Below are positions 8,992 through 17,403 of a DNA stretch of 41,310 nt, one piece after another. Source of the stretch: an uncultured Muribaculaceae bacterium (GTDB lineage Bacteria; Bacteroidota; Bacteroidia; Bacteroidales; Muribaculaceae); NCBI GenBank assembly GCA_910577585.1, contig CAJTNN010000015.1:1-41310 (forward strand). Direction: 5' to 3'. Position numbers and translations under genes: made by a program. Each line of letters begins with the position of its first letter. Positions within the stretch are counted from its first letter, which is position 1. Below the pieces are notes generated by a model. It did not search any database, was not told the DNA's origin, and worked only from the letters and a program-made list of their open reading frames with translations.

Positions 8992-9807
8992 TTATTCGGC
9001 GTAGGGGATGTCGGCGGGGTGGTAGATAAGTTGTGAGCGGGCTATCGGTGCGGCCAGGAAGTAGCCGAGGCAGTAGGCGCCTTCAAACATGCGGTTGCCG
9101 TTGTAGTCGCCGTTGTTAAGCGAGTCGAGATAGTCGGCCATCTCCTCAGATATGGGGAGCACCTCGAGGTCGATCACATCACCCTCTCTCAGCACTGAGG
9201 CGTCATCCTCCTCATCGGTGTCCTTGCGCGAGGTGAGCATCATGCCTGTCACGAGGCCGTCGACAGAGTTGCGCGATTCGATGGCCTGCCATTCGTAGGG
9301 TTCGCCGTTGCGGTATACGCGGAGCCAGTAGCGGGCAAGCTTATCCTCATCTTCGGTAAACTCTACCTTGAGCACCGCCACATCATCATATGGCATCTTT
9401 ATCCAGTTGAATTCGGCCGACACTATCTCTACAGGGGCGAGCATATGGCTGGAAGAGGTGTAGGTCTCCTGGCCGATGCTGACGGTGAGCGAGTAGTCAT
9501 GGCCCGGGACTCCGGCGAGGCCCGGAAGTGTGAAGCGTCCTTCGGGGTCAGGGCGAAGGTTATGCACCTGACCCGAGGTGAGGTCGGTGAGCAGCACCTC
9601 GGCATCGGTGACGGTGTGGTCGGTGAAGGGCTCGTCGGTGGGGATGGTCTTAGTCAGCGTCACGCTCACGCCCTCTTGTGAGACAACCCCCTCGATGACC
9701 TGCTGCTCAGGAATGTCGTGATACTCGAACTCAATCTCCTTCTCGCACGAAGTCAGAGCGGCCGCCGCCATGGCGAGCGGAAGGATGAAATATCTTGAAA
9801 TTTTCAT
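8992..9807 (-). CDS. DUF4249 lipoprotein (receptor partner)
   Basis: A 271-residue lipoprotein. The signal peptide MKISRYFILPLAMAAAALTSC ends in a lipobox with Cys21 as the acylated residue, so it should be anchored in a membrane, probably the outer one. The early segment IEFEYHDIPEQQVIEGVVSQEGVSVTLTKT, TDAEVLLTD and the later PGHDYSLTVSIGQETYTS follow the DUF4249 pattern of an Ig-like domain that starts with a beta-rich ligand-type fold. DUF4249 genes usually sit beside a TonB-dependent receptor, and here the receptor stop is 6 bp upstream. The pair is the last part of a kinase-regulator-receptor-lipoprotein row. Ligand is unknown. Confidence 0.85.
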   Translation of the reverse strand: MKISRYFILPLAMAAAALTSCEKEIEFEYHDIPEQQVIEGVVSQEGVSVTLTKTIPTDEPFTDHTVTDAEVLLTDLTSGQVHNLRPDPEGRFTLPGLAGVPGHDYSLTVSIGQETYTSSSHMLAPVEIVSAEFNWIKMPYDDVAVLKVEFTEDEDKLARYWLRVYRNGEPYEWQAIESRNSVDGLVTGMMLTSRKDTDEEDDASVLREGDVIDLEVLPISEEMADYLDSLNNGDYNGNRMFEGAYCLGYFLAAPIARSQLIYHPADIPYAE

Positions 9808-9813
9808 AATCGG

Positions 9814-11904
9814 TCAGAATTTTAGAGTGTATGAAACTGAAGGCACGATGCCATACATCGAATACTGCACGGCGCGTGTGCCCGAGGCATTCTCAGGTGC
9901 ATCCTCAAAGTATATCATGTAGGGGTTGTAGCGATTGTAGAGGTTGTAGATGCCAATGGTCCATTCGTAGGTGAAGCGTTTCCCCACATGGCGGTAGTTG
10001 GCCGATAGGTCCAGTCGATGCGTGGGCGGCGTGCGGTAATTGTTGCGCTGGCTATAGTAATATACAGTGCCTCCTGATAGCTGATACTTGGCGTCAGGAA
10101 TCGACAGCGCCTGCCCCGAAGCGTATAGGAATGATGCAGAGAGGCTCCAGCGGCTGGTGAGGTCGAACATGGCCACTATGTTGAGGTCATGGCGGCGGTC
10201 GTTGGATGCGTCATACCAGCGGTTGTCGTTGATGCCGTCGATTTGTGTCTGGGTCTTCGAGAGGGTATAGGATACCCATCCGGTGAGGCGTCCGGAGTTT
10301 TTGCGCAGCATCAGCTCCATGCCGTATGAGCGCCCTTTTCCCCCGAGAATCAGTTTCTCGAGATTGATGTCGGTGAAGATGGTCACACCCGAGCGATAGT
10401 CGTAGACATTGCGCATATCCTTGTAGTAGCCTTCGGCCGACCATTCCCACATGCCGTCGTCGGTAGTGCCGGTGTATCCGAGTGAGTATTGCCAGGCCTT
10501 CTCGGGCTTTATGTCGGCTGAGGTGATGGCGTAGCGGTCGAAGGGGAAGGTGTTGGCTGAGGTGCGTATGGCATGCAGATTCTGTGAGCTTGAGGTCAGA
10601 CCGGCCTTGATGGCGTGATGTTCGGCTGCATCGAAGCGCAGGCTCAGGCGAGGTTCCGGCATGATGTAGCTCTTTGTGATGCGGTTGGCACCCTGCTGCA
10701 GACCCGGATTGTAGTAATCGAGCAGTTCAGAGAAAGAATGACCGTCAAGAGCCGAGAAGATGCTCAGTCGGGCACCCGCCTCAAGCGAGAACCATTCGGT
10801 GAGGTCACCCTTATAGTCCAGCCATAGCTCATTGGTCCAGCCAGAGCGGATATCCCTCTCTTTCGAATCATTGACCGTCCACTCGGCCGATTTCACGCGG
10901 AAGAGCTCGGAGCGGAAGCCCACTTCGAGGGCATGGTTGTCATTGATGGCATATGATGCACGCTCGTTGATTGACACGGTGCGGATATATTCATCGAGGC
11001 GCTGGCGGTTGGCCATGATATCCATCCACATGTCGCCGGTGTAGTCGGTCCAGGCTCCGGTGGTGATGAATTTCCAGTGGTCGCCTCGCGAGGCTATCCA
11101 CTTGACAGATGCAGCCATATTTCCCCAGTCCATCCACATGATGTCGGATATACCCATGTTGTCGTGGGTGATCGAGAATGAAGCGTCGATATAGTCGTCA
11201 GGGCGCGGACGATAACGCAGCTTGGCATTGACGTCGTAGAAGTGCAGGATAGTGCTGCGGTATTTCGGCACCATCTTCAGGAAGAGGTCGGCATACGATC
11301 GGCGGGCGCTTACTGCCAGCGAGAGCTTATCTTTCACGATGGGGCCGTTGGCATTGAGCTTGGCAGCGAGCAGACCGATTGTGCCGCTTGCGTGCCAGCG
11401 CTGCATGTTGCCCGGAGCGAGCTGTATGTCGAGCACCGATGAGGTGGCGCCGCCATAACATGCCGGCATAAGCCCCTTGTAGAGGGTGGCGCCGCCGAGT
11501 GCATCCTCGTTGAATGTAGAGAATATGCCCATCACATGGCTTGGATTGTAGAGGGTGGCGCCGTCGAGCTGCACAAGATTTTGTGAGGCAGTGCCGCCAC
11601 GCACCATATATCCACCCGAGCCCTCGCTCTCCTGGCGCACACCGGGCAGCAGCGTGATAGACTTGATGATATCGACCTCGCCGAACAGCACCGGGGTCTT
11701 CTCAAGCACCTTCATCTCAAGTTTCTCGGCGCCGAGCTGCACGTTCTCCACGCGCTGCGCCGAGTTGTTGCCGGTGACGACAACCTCATTCAGCATCCGG
11801 CTCTCAAGCGAGTCGGTTGCCGCGATATCGGCATCCGTCTGCGACATGGCCGGCAATGACGTGCCGGCAAGGACACCGATTGCATAAACAAACCTAAAAA
11901 TCAT
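9814..11904 (-). CDS. TonB-dependent outer-membrane receptor
   Basis: A 696-residue receptor starting at the ATG at 11904 (MIFRFVYAIGVLAGTSLPAMSQ, a signal peptide); the longer frame to 12015 adds a stretch with no signal character. The TonB box region is LNEVVVTGNN, and the plug (about 45-170) contains LLPGVRQESEGSGGYMVRGG and QLDGATLYNPSHVMGIFSTF. The barrel ends in an aromatic-rich strand, YGIVPSVSYTLKF, with the terminal Phe expected for barrel assembly. It lacks the N-terminal carboxypeptidase-like domain common in SusC proteins. Spacing to the DUF4249 gene is 6 bp. About 160 bp separate it from the regulator, where no -7 box is seen, so it is probably co-transcribed or activated by LytTR. 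Confidence 0.88.
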   Translation of the reverse strand: MIFRFVYAIGVLAGTSLPAMSQTDADIAATDSLESRMLNEVVVTGNNSAQRVENVQLGAEKLEMKVLEKTPVLFGEVDIIKSITLLPGVRQESEGSGGYMVRGGTASQNLVQLDGATLYNPSHVMGIFSTFNEDALGGATLYKGLMPACYGGATSSVLDIQLAPGNMQRWHASGTIGLLAAKLNANGPIVKDKLSLAVSARRSYADLFLKMVPKYRSTILHFYDVNAKLRYRPRPDDYIDASFSITHDNMGISDIMWMDWGNMAASVKWIASRGDHWKFITTGAWTDYTGDMWMDIMANRQRLDEYIRTVSINERASYAINDNHALEVGFRSELFRVKSAEWTVNDSKERDIRSGWTNELWLDYKGDLTEWFSLEAGARLSIFSALDGHSFSELLDYYNPGLQQGANRITKSYIMPEPRLSLRFDAAEHHAIKAGLTSSSQNLHAIRTSANTFPFDRYAITSADIKPEKAWQYSLGYTGTTDDGMWEWSAEGYYKDMRNVYDYRSGVTIFTDINLEKLILGGKGRSYGMELMLRKNSGRLTGWVSYTLSKTQTQIDGINDNRWYDASNDRRHDLNIVAMFDLTSRWSLSASFLYASGQALSIPDAKYQLSGGTVYYYSQRNNYRTPPTHRLDLSANYRHVGKRFTYEWTIGIYNLYNRYNPYMIYFEDAPENASGTRAVQYSMYGIVPSVSYTLKF

Positions 11905-12062
11905 ACTTCTTTTACCTTTATTACCTGTATTTTCTGTATTATATTCCCGGAAGTCGGCGGGAATGTGGAATCGGATGGTGCAGGCCAACTTCCGGCCGGC
12001 AACCATTGAAGTCATTATCTCAAAGTAGGAAGTAGGAGAGGTGGGGAGAGGGGGGAGAATCC

Positions 12063-12761
12063 CTATTTCAGCAGCGCATTTAACACGCTCTCACGATATG
12101 ACAGACCGATGGCGATTTCGGTGGTGCCGATGCAGACATCATTGTTGTCAAACGAGTCGATTTTCGACAGGTTGACAATGTTGGACTTGCTCACACGCAT
12201 GAAACTCGCAGGAGGCAGAGATTCCTCCATCGCTTTCATCGTCATGCGGGTGATGATGCGTCGGTCGGCGAGATGTATTATCAGATAATCTTTCAGCCCC
12301 TCCACGTAGAGAATATCCTCCAGGCGCACGCGCACATATTTGCGGTCGGCCTTGACGATGATGAACTCAAGCGGTGGTGCAGCCTCCTCAGCCTTGGCCT
12401 GCGTGGCAAGCTGATGATAAGCCATAGCCCGGTCAATGGCCTTGTCGAAGCGGGCAGGGTCAATGGGTTTGACCAGATAGTCGAGTGCATCGACATCGAA
12501 GCCGTCGAGCGCATACTCGGAATATGCCGTGGTGAATATCACCATGCACTCTTTCGGAAGGCGGCGGGCAAACTCAATGCCGTTGAGTCCGGGCATTTCG
12601 ATGTCGAGAAAAATCAGCTCGGTCTCATTGGCGGCTAACCATTCGAGAGCTTTTGATGCGCTTTCGAAGGTGCCGGACAGCTCAAGTTCGCCGCGTTTCT
12701 CCACCAGTCGCCGCATACCCTTGCGGGCTATGGGTTCATCATCGATTATTATGCATCTCAT
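12063..12761 (-). CDS. LytTR-family response regulator
   Basis: I start it at 12761 (MRCIIIDDEPIARKG), because that ATG overlaps the kinase stop as ATGA. The receiver domain has Asp7-Asp8, phosphoacceptor Asp53 in FLDIEMPG, and Lys98 in VKPI. After a linker at about 115-130 comes a LytTR DNA-binding domain (FIIVKADRKYVRVRLEDILYVEG... and SFMRVSKSNIVNLSKID). Total length is 232 residues, normal for LytR/AlgR regulators. LytTR proteins bind pairs of direct repeats in DNA. It is translationally coupled to the histidine kinase and lies directly before the receptor and DUF4249 genes, which are its most likely targets. Confidence 0.92.
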   Translation of the reverse strand: MRCIIIDDEPIARKGMRRLVEKRGELELSGTFESASKALEWLAANETELIFLDIEMPGLNGIEFARRLPKECMVIFTTAYSEYALDGFDVDALDYLVKPIDPARFDKAIDRAMAYHQLATQAKAEEAAPPLEFIIVKADRKYVRVRLEDILYVEGLKDYLIIHLADRRIITRMTMKAMEESLPPASFMRVSKSNIVNLSKIDSFDNNDVCIGTTEIAIGLSYRESVLNALLK

Positions 12762-14515
12762 TGTATCGGTATTTCTAATTTTACACAATAGATATTGCCG
12801 TCATGGCCGCAATGCAGCGAGTAGGCGTCATCATAGAGCAGGTCAAGACGGCGGCGGGTGTTGGCGAGTCCTATGCCGCTGCTGCGGCGAGCCCCCCGAT
12901 TGCCGGAAGCATAGGGATTGGCGCACGTGAAGGTGAGCCGGCTATTGGCGGAAGAGAACCGCACCTCGACTTCGGGCACCCCGTCGTCGGCCCCCGAATA
13001 TTTCACCGCATTCTCGATGAATGGGATGAATAGCAGGGTCGGAATCCTCGCATCCATGTCGGCTGAGTCGATATCGATCAGATACTCGAAACTCTCACGC
13101 CGGGTGGCCTCGAGGGCGAAATAGCTACGGATGAAGCTCACTTCGCGTGATAGGGTGGTAGATTCGCGCCCCATCTCGCCGAGCTGGTATCTGAGCAGCT
13201 GGATGAGGTCGGAAATCAGACTGCGGGCGTAGTCGGGAGCATCATAGACGGTGATGCCGATGTTGTTGAGCACATTGAAGAGGAAGTGAGGATTAATCTG
13301 CTTGCGCAGATAGGCATATTCCTGGCGGATGGTCTCGGCATGCAGCATGGAGAGTCTGCGCTGGGTGCATATCCAGTTCTGCAGCAGAAGCAGGGCACTG
13401 GTGCCGCCGATAAAGAGGAAGAGGGTCATCAGACTCCCTATTGTGGATATGATGACGACAGTCATAGGCAATGGCTTTGTATAGACATTGGGCTCATAGG
13501 TCAGAATCTGCATTATTGTTATCGGCACCAACAGCACCACAAGCATCACCCCTATAGCCATCGCATACCGGCTCATATTGCCACGCTTCATGAAGCGCGG
13601 GTAGAGCCACAGTATATTGGCATATGAGATAGTGGCCAATATGCCGAACATCGCCAGCACCCCCATCAGTGCGTTGACCGAGAACTCCGGCTTATCCGGA
13701 GCGATAAAGAGGGCTCCGCATGAGATGTACATCAGAATCGCCAGAAAAATGATGTGCCGCCCGGCTCTGAATCGCCTGGCCACAAGCAATGTGGCCAATC
13801 GTGAATCAGCGGCTTCATACGGTTGGCGGCAGGCTGCCGACGGTGGCGCCGGCAATTCATACAGTTGACCGCGAAGATAGTCTGAGAGTTGTCTGATCAT
13901 CCCCACAATCTCGTCTGTTGAAGCTTGCGAGGCTATACGTATTTCCTCAAGTTTCTGGAATATCAACACCGGGTTCAGTCGCTCTCTGACAGTGGCGATA
14001 TATGACTGCAGACGGTCAGATAGCTCTCTTTCGGCAGCCACCTCATGTCGCCATCGCCTGAAGAGATGCAGCATGGCCAATCCGAGCAATATCAATGCCA
14101 GAAGCATACTGTTGCCAGAGGCGTCGGCCAGAATCCAGGGACTCGAATAATCGCTGATGCGCATCGGCAGATCCAGCAGACGTCGGGAGAGGTATTCCAT
14201 CCCTATCGAGATCAGCGTCAGTGTGTAGACCATGGCGAACAAAGCCGCGCAGTATCCCCCCAGACGTCTTTTGAGCAACAGGAATGGAATCAGAATCCGG
14301 TCATTCACCACCACGGCGGCGATGAAGATTGCCGTCATGGGCAGCAGAAGCCAGAAGATGCCGAAGCCCACTGCGTCATACGTGTCGAGGAATCCGGCCA
14401 CGAGGGCTCCCGACGATATGAAGACGAATGCCAGAGTCAGCAAGAGATATCTCACGGCGCTCCTAATCGTGATAGCGCCCCAGGGTGAGTATTTCTTGCG
14501 ATTGACCATAAGCAT
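12758..14515 (-). CDS. LytS/YehU-type membrane histidine kinase with a second degenerate phosphoacceptor domain
   Basis: A 585-residue inner-membrane sensor kinase. The C-terminal part is normal: phosphoacceptor His410 in QINPHFLFNVLNNI, ATP-binding N-box IPFIENAVKYS (about 497-507), and GIGLANTRRRLDLLY (547-561). Two membrane blocks are seen. The first (about 20-150) has about four helices and is followed by ERLNPVLIFQKLEEI (about 178-192). This segment aligns without gaps over 41 residues (180-220) with 407-447, but the phosphoacceptor His is Val183. A second four-helix block (about 253-385) precedes the functional kinase. So the protein appears to be two kinase cores fused, the first lacking its ATPase domain. 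The ATG overlaps one arm of an inverted repeat. It is coupled by ATGA to the LytTR gene. Confidence 0.88.
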   Translation of the reverse strand: MLMVNRKKYSPWGAITIRSAVRYLLLTLAFVFISSGALVAGFLDTYDAVGFGIFWLLLPMTAIFIAAVVVNDRILIPFLLLKRRLGGYCAALFAMVYTLTLISIGMEYLSRRLLDLPMRISDYSSPWILADASGNSMLLALILLGLAMLHLFRRWRHEVAAERELSDRLQSYIATVRERLNPVLIFQKLEEIRIASQASTDEIVGMIRQLSDYLRGQLYELPAPPSAACRQPYEAADSRLATLLVARRFRAGRHIIFLAILMYISCGALFIAPDKPEFSVNALMGVLAMFGILATISYANILWLYPRFMKRGNMSRYAMAIGVMLVVLLVPITIMQILTYEPNVYTKPLPMTVVIISTIGSLMTLFLFIGGTSALLLLQNWICTQRRLSMLHAETIRQEYAYLRKQINPHFLFNVLNNIGITVYDAPDYARSLISDLIQLLRYQLGEMGRESTTLSREVSFIRSYFALEATRRESFEYLIDIDSADMDARIPTLLFIPFIENAVKYSGADDGVPEVEVRFSSANSRLTFTCANPYASGNRGARRSSGIGLANTRRRLDLLYDDAYSLHCGHDGNIYCVKLEIPIQ

Positions 14516-14547
14516 TTTGCATCATTCAGTTTGGTGATGCAAAATTA
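14513..14547 (-). promoter_or_regulatory. Inverted repeat TTTTGCATCA over the kinase start, with a -7 box
   Basis: ATTTTGCATCA (14514-14524) and its exact inverse (14535-14545) flank a 10-nt loop; the left arm overlaps the start codon and the right arm overlaps a TAATTTTG -7 box (14540-14547, minus strand). It could be a repressor site or leader hairpin for the kinase operon. The same arm sequence recurs in the palindrome at 24496-24554. Confidence 0.5.
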
Positions 14548-14651
14548 CAAATATTAACTCATCCCCGCACTATTCTGAGATAAAAAAGCCACTTTCAGCG
14601 ACAAAGCCGCAAAGCCGGTGCCCTCTCTGGCTGCAACTTCAACGACATATT

Positions 14652-14670
14652 GAAGTTGTTTAAACTTTTT
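14652..14670. repeat. GAAGTTGTTTAAACTTTTT motif
   Basis: One of several copies in intergenic DNA of this window (others near 20164, 20262, 39523 and 40593). It lies between the 3' end of rloB and the kinase promoter. Confidence 0.5.
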
Positions 14671-14689
14671 ATTTGGATTTTTCCCGTAT

Positions 14690-15244
14690 TTATTGCTGCC
14701 TCACATTTTTAAGTATCTCATTAGTCAACAAATGGACGGTTGATGACGGATTGGAATAAGGTGCTTTTGCAATCGCTCTATTAGCGGCGTAAGCAATATT
14801 CTCAATCAACATCTTTTTCATCGGAGTAGAGAAAGTGCCCTTGGCATATTCTGTATCAAGTTTCCTTAACCGCGCAACACATTCGGCCGATGACAGTTCT
14901 GATGCCACATCCTTATAATGAAGCAGAAACCAAAATTCCACACAAGGATTAGAGAGCAGGAGTACTGCATCTTTGATTTTGCGTAACCGTTCCAGCATCC
15001 CCGGCACGTCAAGGTCGAACATGAGAAAAGTCTTATCCTCGCTTGTGGTGAAACGCTCTCTTTTACATCTGTCAATATATGGCTGGGATATGTTGGAGTC
15101 GCTGACACGAGCTATAATTTCAATCGGCACACGGAAATTACGCCGAAGCAGGTCAACGTATGCCGCCTCTGTTTTCCCTTCGCAAAATACGAAGAACGTT
15201 GGGTTCATCTTCTTTCCTCTCGGTTGTTTTGCCTTGCGTGCCAT
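14690..15244 (-). CDS. RloB-family TOPRIM-type protein
   Basis: I start it at the ATG at 15244 (MARKAKQPRGKKMN), 1 bp after the RloA stop, giving 184 residues. FFVFCEGKTEAAYVDLLR carries the TOPRIM Glu22, and FLMFDLDVPG the acidic DLD at 77-79. LSNPCVEFWFLLHYKDV is the RloB/AbiLii signature. TOPRIM domains of this class act as metal-dependent nucleases or toxin effectors that partner an OLD/AAA15-type ATPase. In phage-defence pairs such as AbiL and the related PARIS (AriA-AriB), the ATPase holds or releases the effector after phage sensing. A truncated second copy of this gene's 3' end lies at 28026-28133. RloB family is clear; toxicity is inferred. Confidence 0.85.
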   Translation of the reverse strand: MARKAKQPRGKKMNPTFFVFCEGKTEAAYVDLLRRNFRVPIEIIARVSDSNISQPYIDRCKRERFTTSEDKTFLMFDLDVPGMLERLRKIKDAVLLLSNPCVEFWFLLHYKDVASELSSAECVARLRKLDTEYAKGTFSTPMKKMLIENIAYAANRAIAKAPYSNPSSTVHLLTNEILKNVRQQ

Positions 15245-15245
15245 A

Positions 15246-16400
15246 TCAGATATTCTCAAATTCGTTAACGTATGGCACCGCGTCAAAACGTCCCTGAAGA
15301 TAGGCTTTCTCCAAATCCATCTTCTCCCGGAAGTCTTTATAGTCGTAGAGCGAATATAAGTCGGACGACCCATCATTTCGTTTGTTGACAAAGAATATCT
15401 GATCCTTGCGGAAACGCGTCATGTCAAGCAGATGTGTGTTGTGGGTAGTGAAAACCAACTGCGCTGATTTGCTTGTATGGAATAGATTTATCAGGTATTC
15501 CACCAGTCGTGTGTGCAGGCTCGTTTCAACTTCATCAAGGAACATCACCTTGTTATTCCGAACCACGTCCATTACCGTCAGCATTATCTTGAACAGAATT
15601 TTGGTACCCTCCGACTCCTCTGTGTTGAAGTCAAACGGCAACGATGGGTTGCGACGGTGGAACGTAGTCAATTCTCCGTCTTTGAATGAAAATTCAACAA
15701 TATCACTGTCGGCTGCTTTCAATACCCGAAGAACGGCATCTTTGTTGTCTCCGAGAAAACGGTCAATGGTGATAGTCGTTTGACCGCGGTAGCTGAACAC
15801 AAGCTGCTCATTAAACCAGCGGTACACCTCTTTTGCTTTCTCTCGATCCATCTGACTTGCGCGGGAGATGAAAAGTGTTTTGCGTGAGGTGTTGTTAGCA
15901 ACATCGAGCGGACGACGGATAACGGTTGTAAATTCATATTTATCTTTTTTCCCACCTTCCTTACGCTCGTCGCGTGAGAAAATCAAAGCCTTGCGCCCTT
16001 TGGGATAATGATAAAGGCTCTCAGTAATGATTTCACTCCGGGTACAGGAAAACGAATACTCGTGCTCAATTCCGTCCAATAGAAAACGAATATAGAACTC
16101 ACTCGGTGCATCAGCTGAGCCGAACTTGAAAGGTTTGAACCCGAATGAATCACCTTCGTTGAAGTTATGCGACTGCAAAATCATATCTACCGAAGCCTTT
16201 ATAGCTTTGATAATATTGCTTTTGCCGGAGGCGTTGGCTCCGTAAATGGCCACTGTTTTCAACAGGCGTTCGTTGCCGACAGAGAATGTGTTGTCGGCAA
16301 GAGCCCGGGCTTCTTTTGTCTGGAGATTTGCAGCCTGCAAATCCAGAGTCACCTTCTCATTCAGAGAGAAGAAATTGGTAAGAGTGATTTCCAATATCAT
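15246..16400 (-). CDS. RloA/AbiL-type AAA15 ATPase
   Basis: A 384-residue ATPase of the AAA15/OLD-like ABC type. Walker A is GANASGKS at 54-61, an ABC-like signature region SEGTKILFKI at 263-272, Walker B VMFLDE at 285-290, and the switch His320 in FTTHNTHLLD. The N-terminus MILEITLTNFFSLNEKVTLDL is typical of RecF/SMC-like ATPases. A coiled or lid insertion fills about 70-240. It is coupled to the TOPRIM gene (gap 1 bp), the standard gene order for RloA-RloB. Such pairs sense phage proteins or DNA and trigger abortive infection. No other defence gene is adjacent. Function is by family analogy. Confidence 0.88.
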   Translation of the reverse strand: MILEITLTNFFSLNEKVTLDLQAANLQTKEARALADNTFSVGNERLLKTVAIYGANASGKSNIIKAIKASVDMILQSHNFNEGDSFGFKPFKFGSADAPSEFYIRFLLDGIEHEYSFSCTRSEIITESLYHYPKGRKALIFSRDERKEGGKKDKYEFTTVIRRPLDVANNTSRKTLFISRASQMDREKAKEVYRWFNEQLVFSYRGQTTITIDRFLGDNKDAVLRVLKAADSDIVEFSFKDGELTTFHRRNPSLPFDFNTEESEGTKILFKIMLTVMDVVRNNKVMFLDEVETSLHTRLVEYLINLFHTSKSAQLVFTTHNTHLLDMTRFRKDQIFFVNKRNDGSSDLYSLYDYKDFREKMDLEKAYLQGRFDAVPYVNEFENI

Positions 16401-16428
16401 TTTTAGTGTGGTATTTGGAATTATTTTG

Positions 16429-16436
16429 CAAATATA
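16429..16436 (-). promoter_or_regulatory. -7 box of the rloAB pair
   Basis: The minus strand reads TATATTTG, 29 bp upstream of the ATG. No well-spaced -33 box was found (a TTTG lies 23 bp upstream). Confidence 0.4.
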
Positions 16437-16490
16437 GCGATTTATTTTTTGATCGCACCCAAATCACAGTGCCTATTTCCACGGAAATTT

Positions 16491-16624
16491 AAGAGCAGGA
16501 TTGAGAAAAATGGCGTGCTCAACCAGGATATTATTAGCCACAAGAATTTGCCGGGATGAGCCAACCTGTGATTGATAGGCTGAATAAGTCGGGCAAATCA
16601 AAAGTGATTAAAGTGATGGGCTAA
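16491..16624 (+). pseudogene. Small coding-like fragment with a frameshift
   Basis: One frame reads KNGVLNQDIISHKNLPG and stops at 16557; the overlapping frame continues MSQPVIDRLNKSGKSKVIKVMG from 16556 and stops at 16622. The join looks like a single-base frameshift in what was the C-terminal end of a small, perhaps DNA-binding, protein. The start of the gene is missing. I do not recognise the family. Confidence 0.3.
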
Positions 16625-16725
16625 TTTTCCGTAGTTTAGGTAAGATAAGCCGTAATTCATTTAAGTGTAAACTGATTTTACTGAGAAATTTTGCAATCTC
16701 AATAGAATTACTGCTTAAAAACACT

Positions 16726-16761
16726 CATTAGTGTCCACTAAAAATTTGGAGGACACTAATG
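16726..16761 (-). terminator. 11-bp hairpin with T-run
   Basis: CATTAGTGTCC (16726-16736) and GGACACTAATG (16751-16761) pair. On the minus strand the stem is followed by AGTGTTTTTAAG. It fits as the terminator of the decayed minus-strand gene ending at 16792. Confidence 0.6.
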
Positions 16762-16791
16762 GGATAAATAATTAAACAAATTCGGTTCACT

Positions 16792-17403
16792 TTAACCATA
16801 GAGAATATTGACATCTTTGATATTCTTTTTGTCGAAGAGATCGCAGAGTGTCTTGTCGGTAAGATCTTCTCCGCTCTTTGTCTATAGTATTGGTAAGGGC
16901 TACTGTACCTATACATTACCTACATTAGTTAAGAGGGATTCTACTTGTGATTCTAGTGGCTTCCCTTTATAGATAGTGATTCTTACACTTTCGCCATCAC
17001 CATCACTATAACCTACCCACTTTAATCCTTCTTCTCAGCATCTTTTTCATAATACTTCCATTGCTATCTATCCACATCCACTAGCAGAGAATAATCTATA
17101 AGATAAAGACCCACACCTTAAACTCCATTCCTATTAGTTTCTCCGTTGTACTTAGTGTAACCACAATATACTCCTATTGGCTTTTACGTGAAGGATATTG
17201 AGCTTACATATATCACACATACTTTTCTTATTGAGTTTCCCAAAGTAGGCTCTTACATTATCCATTTCAGATAAGTAAGATTGAGGGACTGTAGGTTTAG
17301 AAGTGGTTATAGGAATCCGTTCTACGTCCATAGGGGTGGATTCTATGGGAGTAGCCTTAGTAGGCTTCTTTCTAAATAGGTCAAAGATCCCCCATAATCT
17401 CAA
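16792..17403 (-). pseudogene. Multiply frameshifted gene, AT-rich, unknown family
   Basis: Reading the minus strand, well-formed protein segments follow each other in changing frames: LFRKKPTKATPIESTPMDV, then CGYTKYNGETNRNGV, WIDSNG joined to KYYEKDAEKK, GLKWVGYSDGDGESVRITI, and finally SGEDLTDKTLCDLFDKKNI with a stop at 16792. At least four frame changes and one stop (TAA after SSISFT) separate them. The intact ancestor would have been about 200 residues. The domain is not one I recognise. The region is AT-rich relative to the flanking genes, which suggests transfer from another source. A sequencing or assembly cause for the indels is possible but would have to hit many places. Confidence 0.5.

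Noticed and set aside
11905..12062. Separate promoter for the first TonB receptor
   Set aside because: No TAnnTTTG box is present in the gap, so I left it as part of the kinase-regulator transcript or a LytTR-dependent start.
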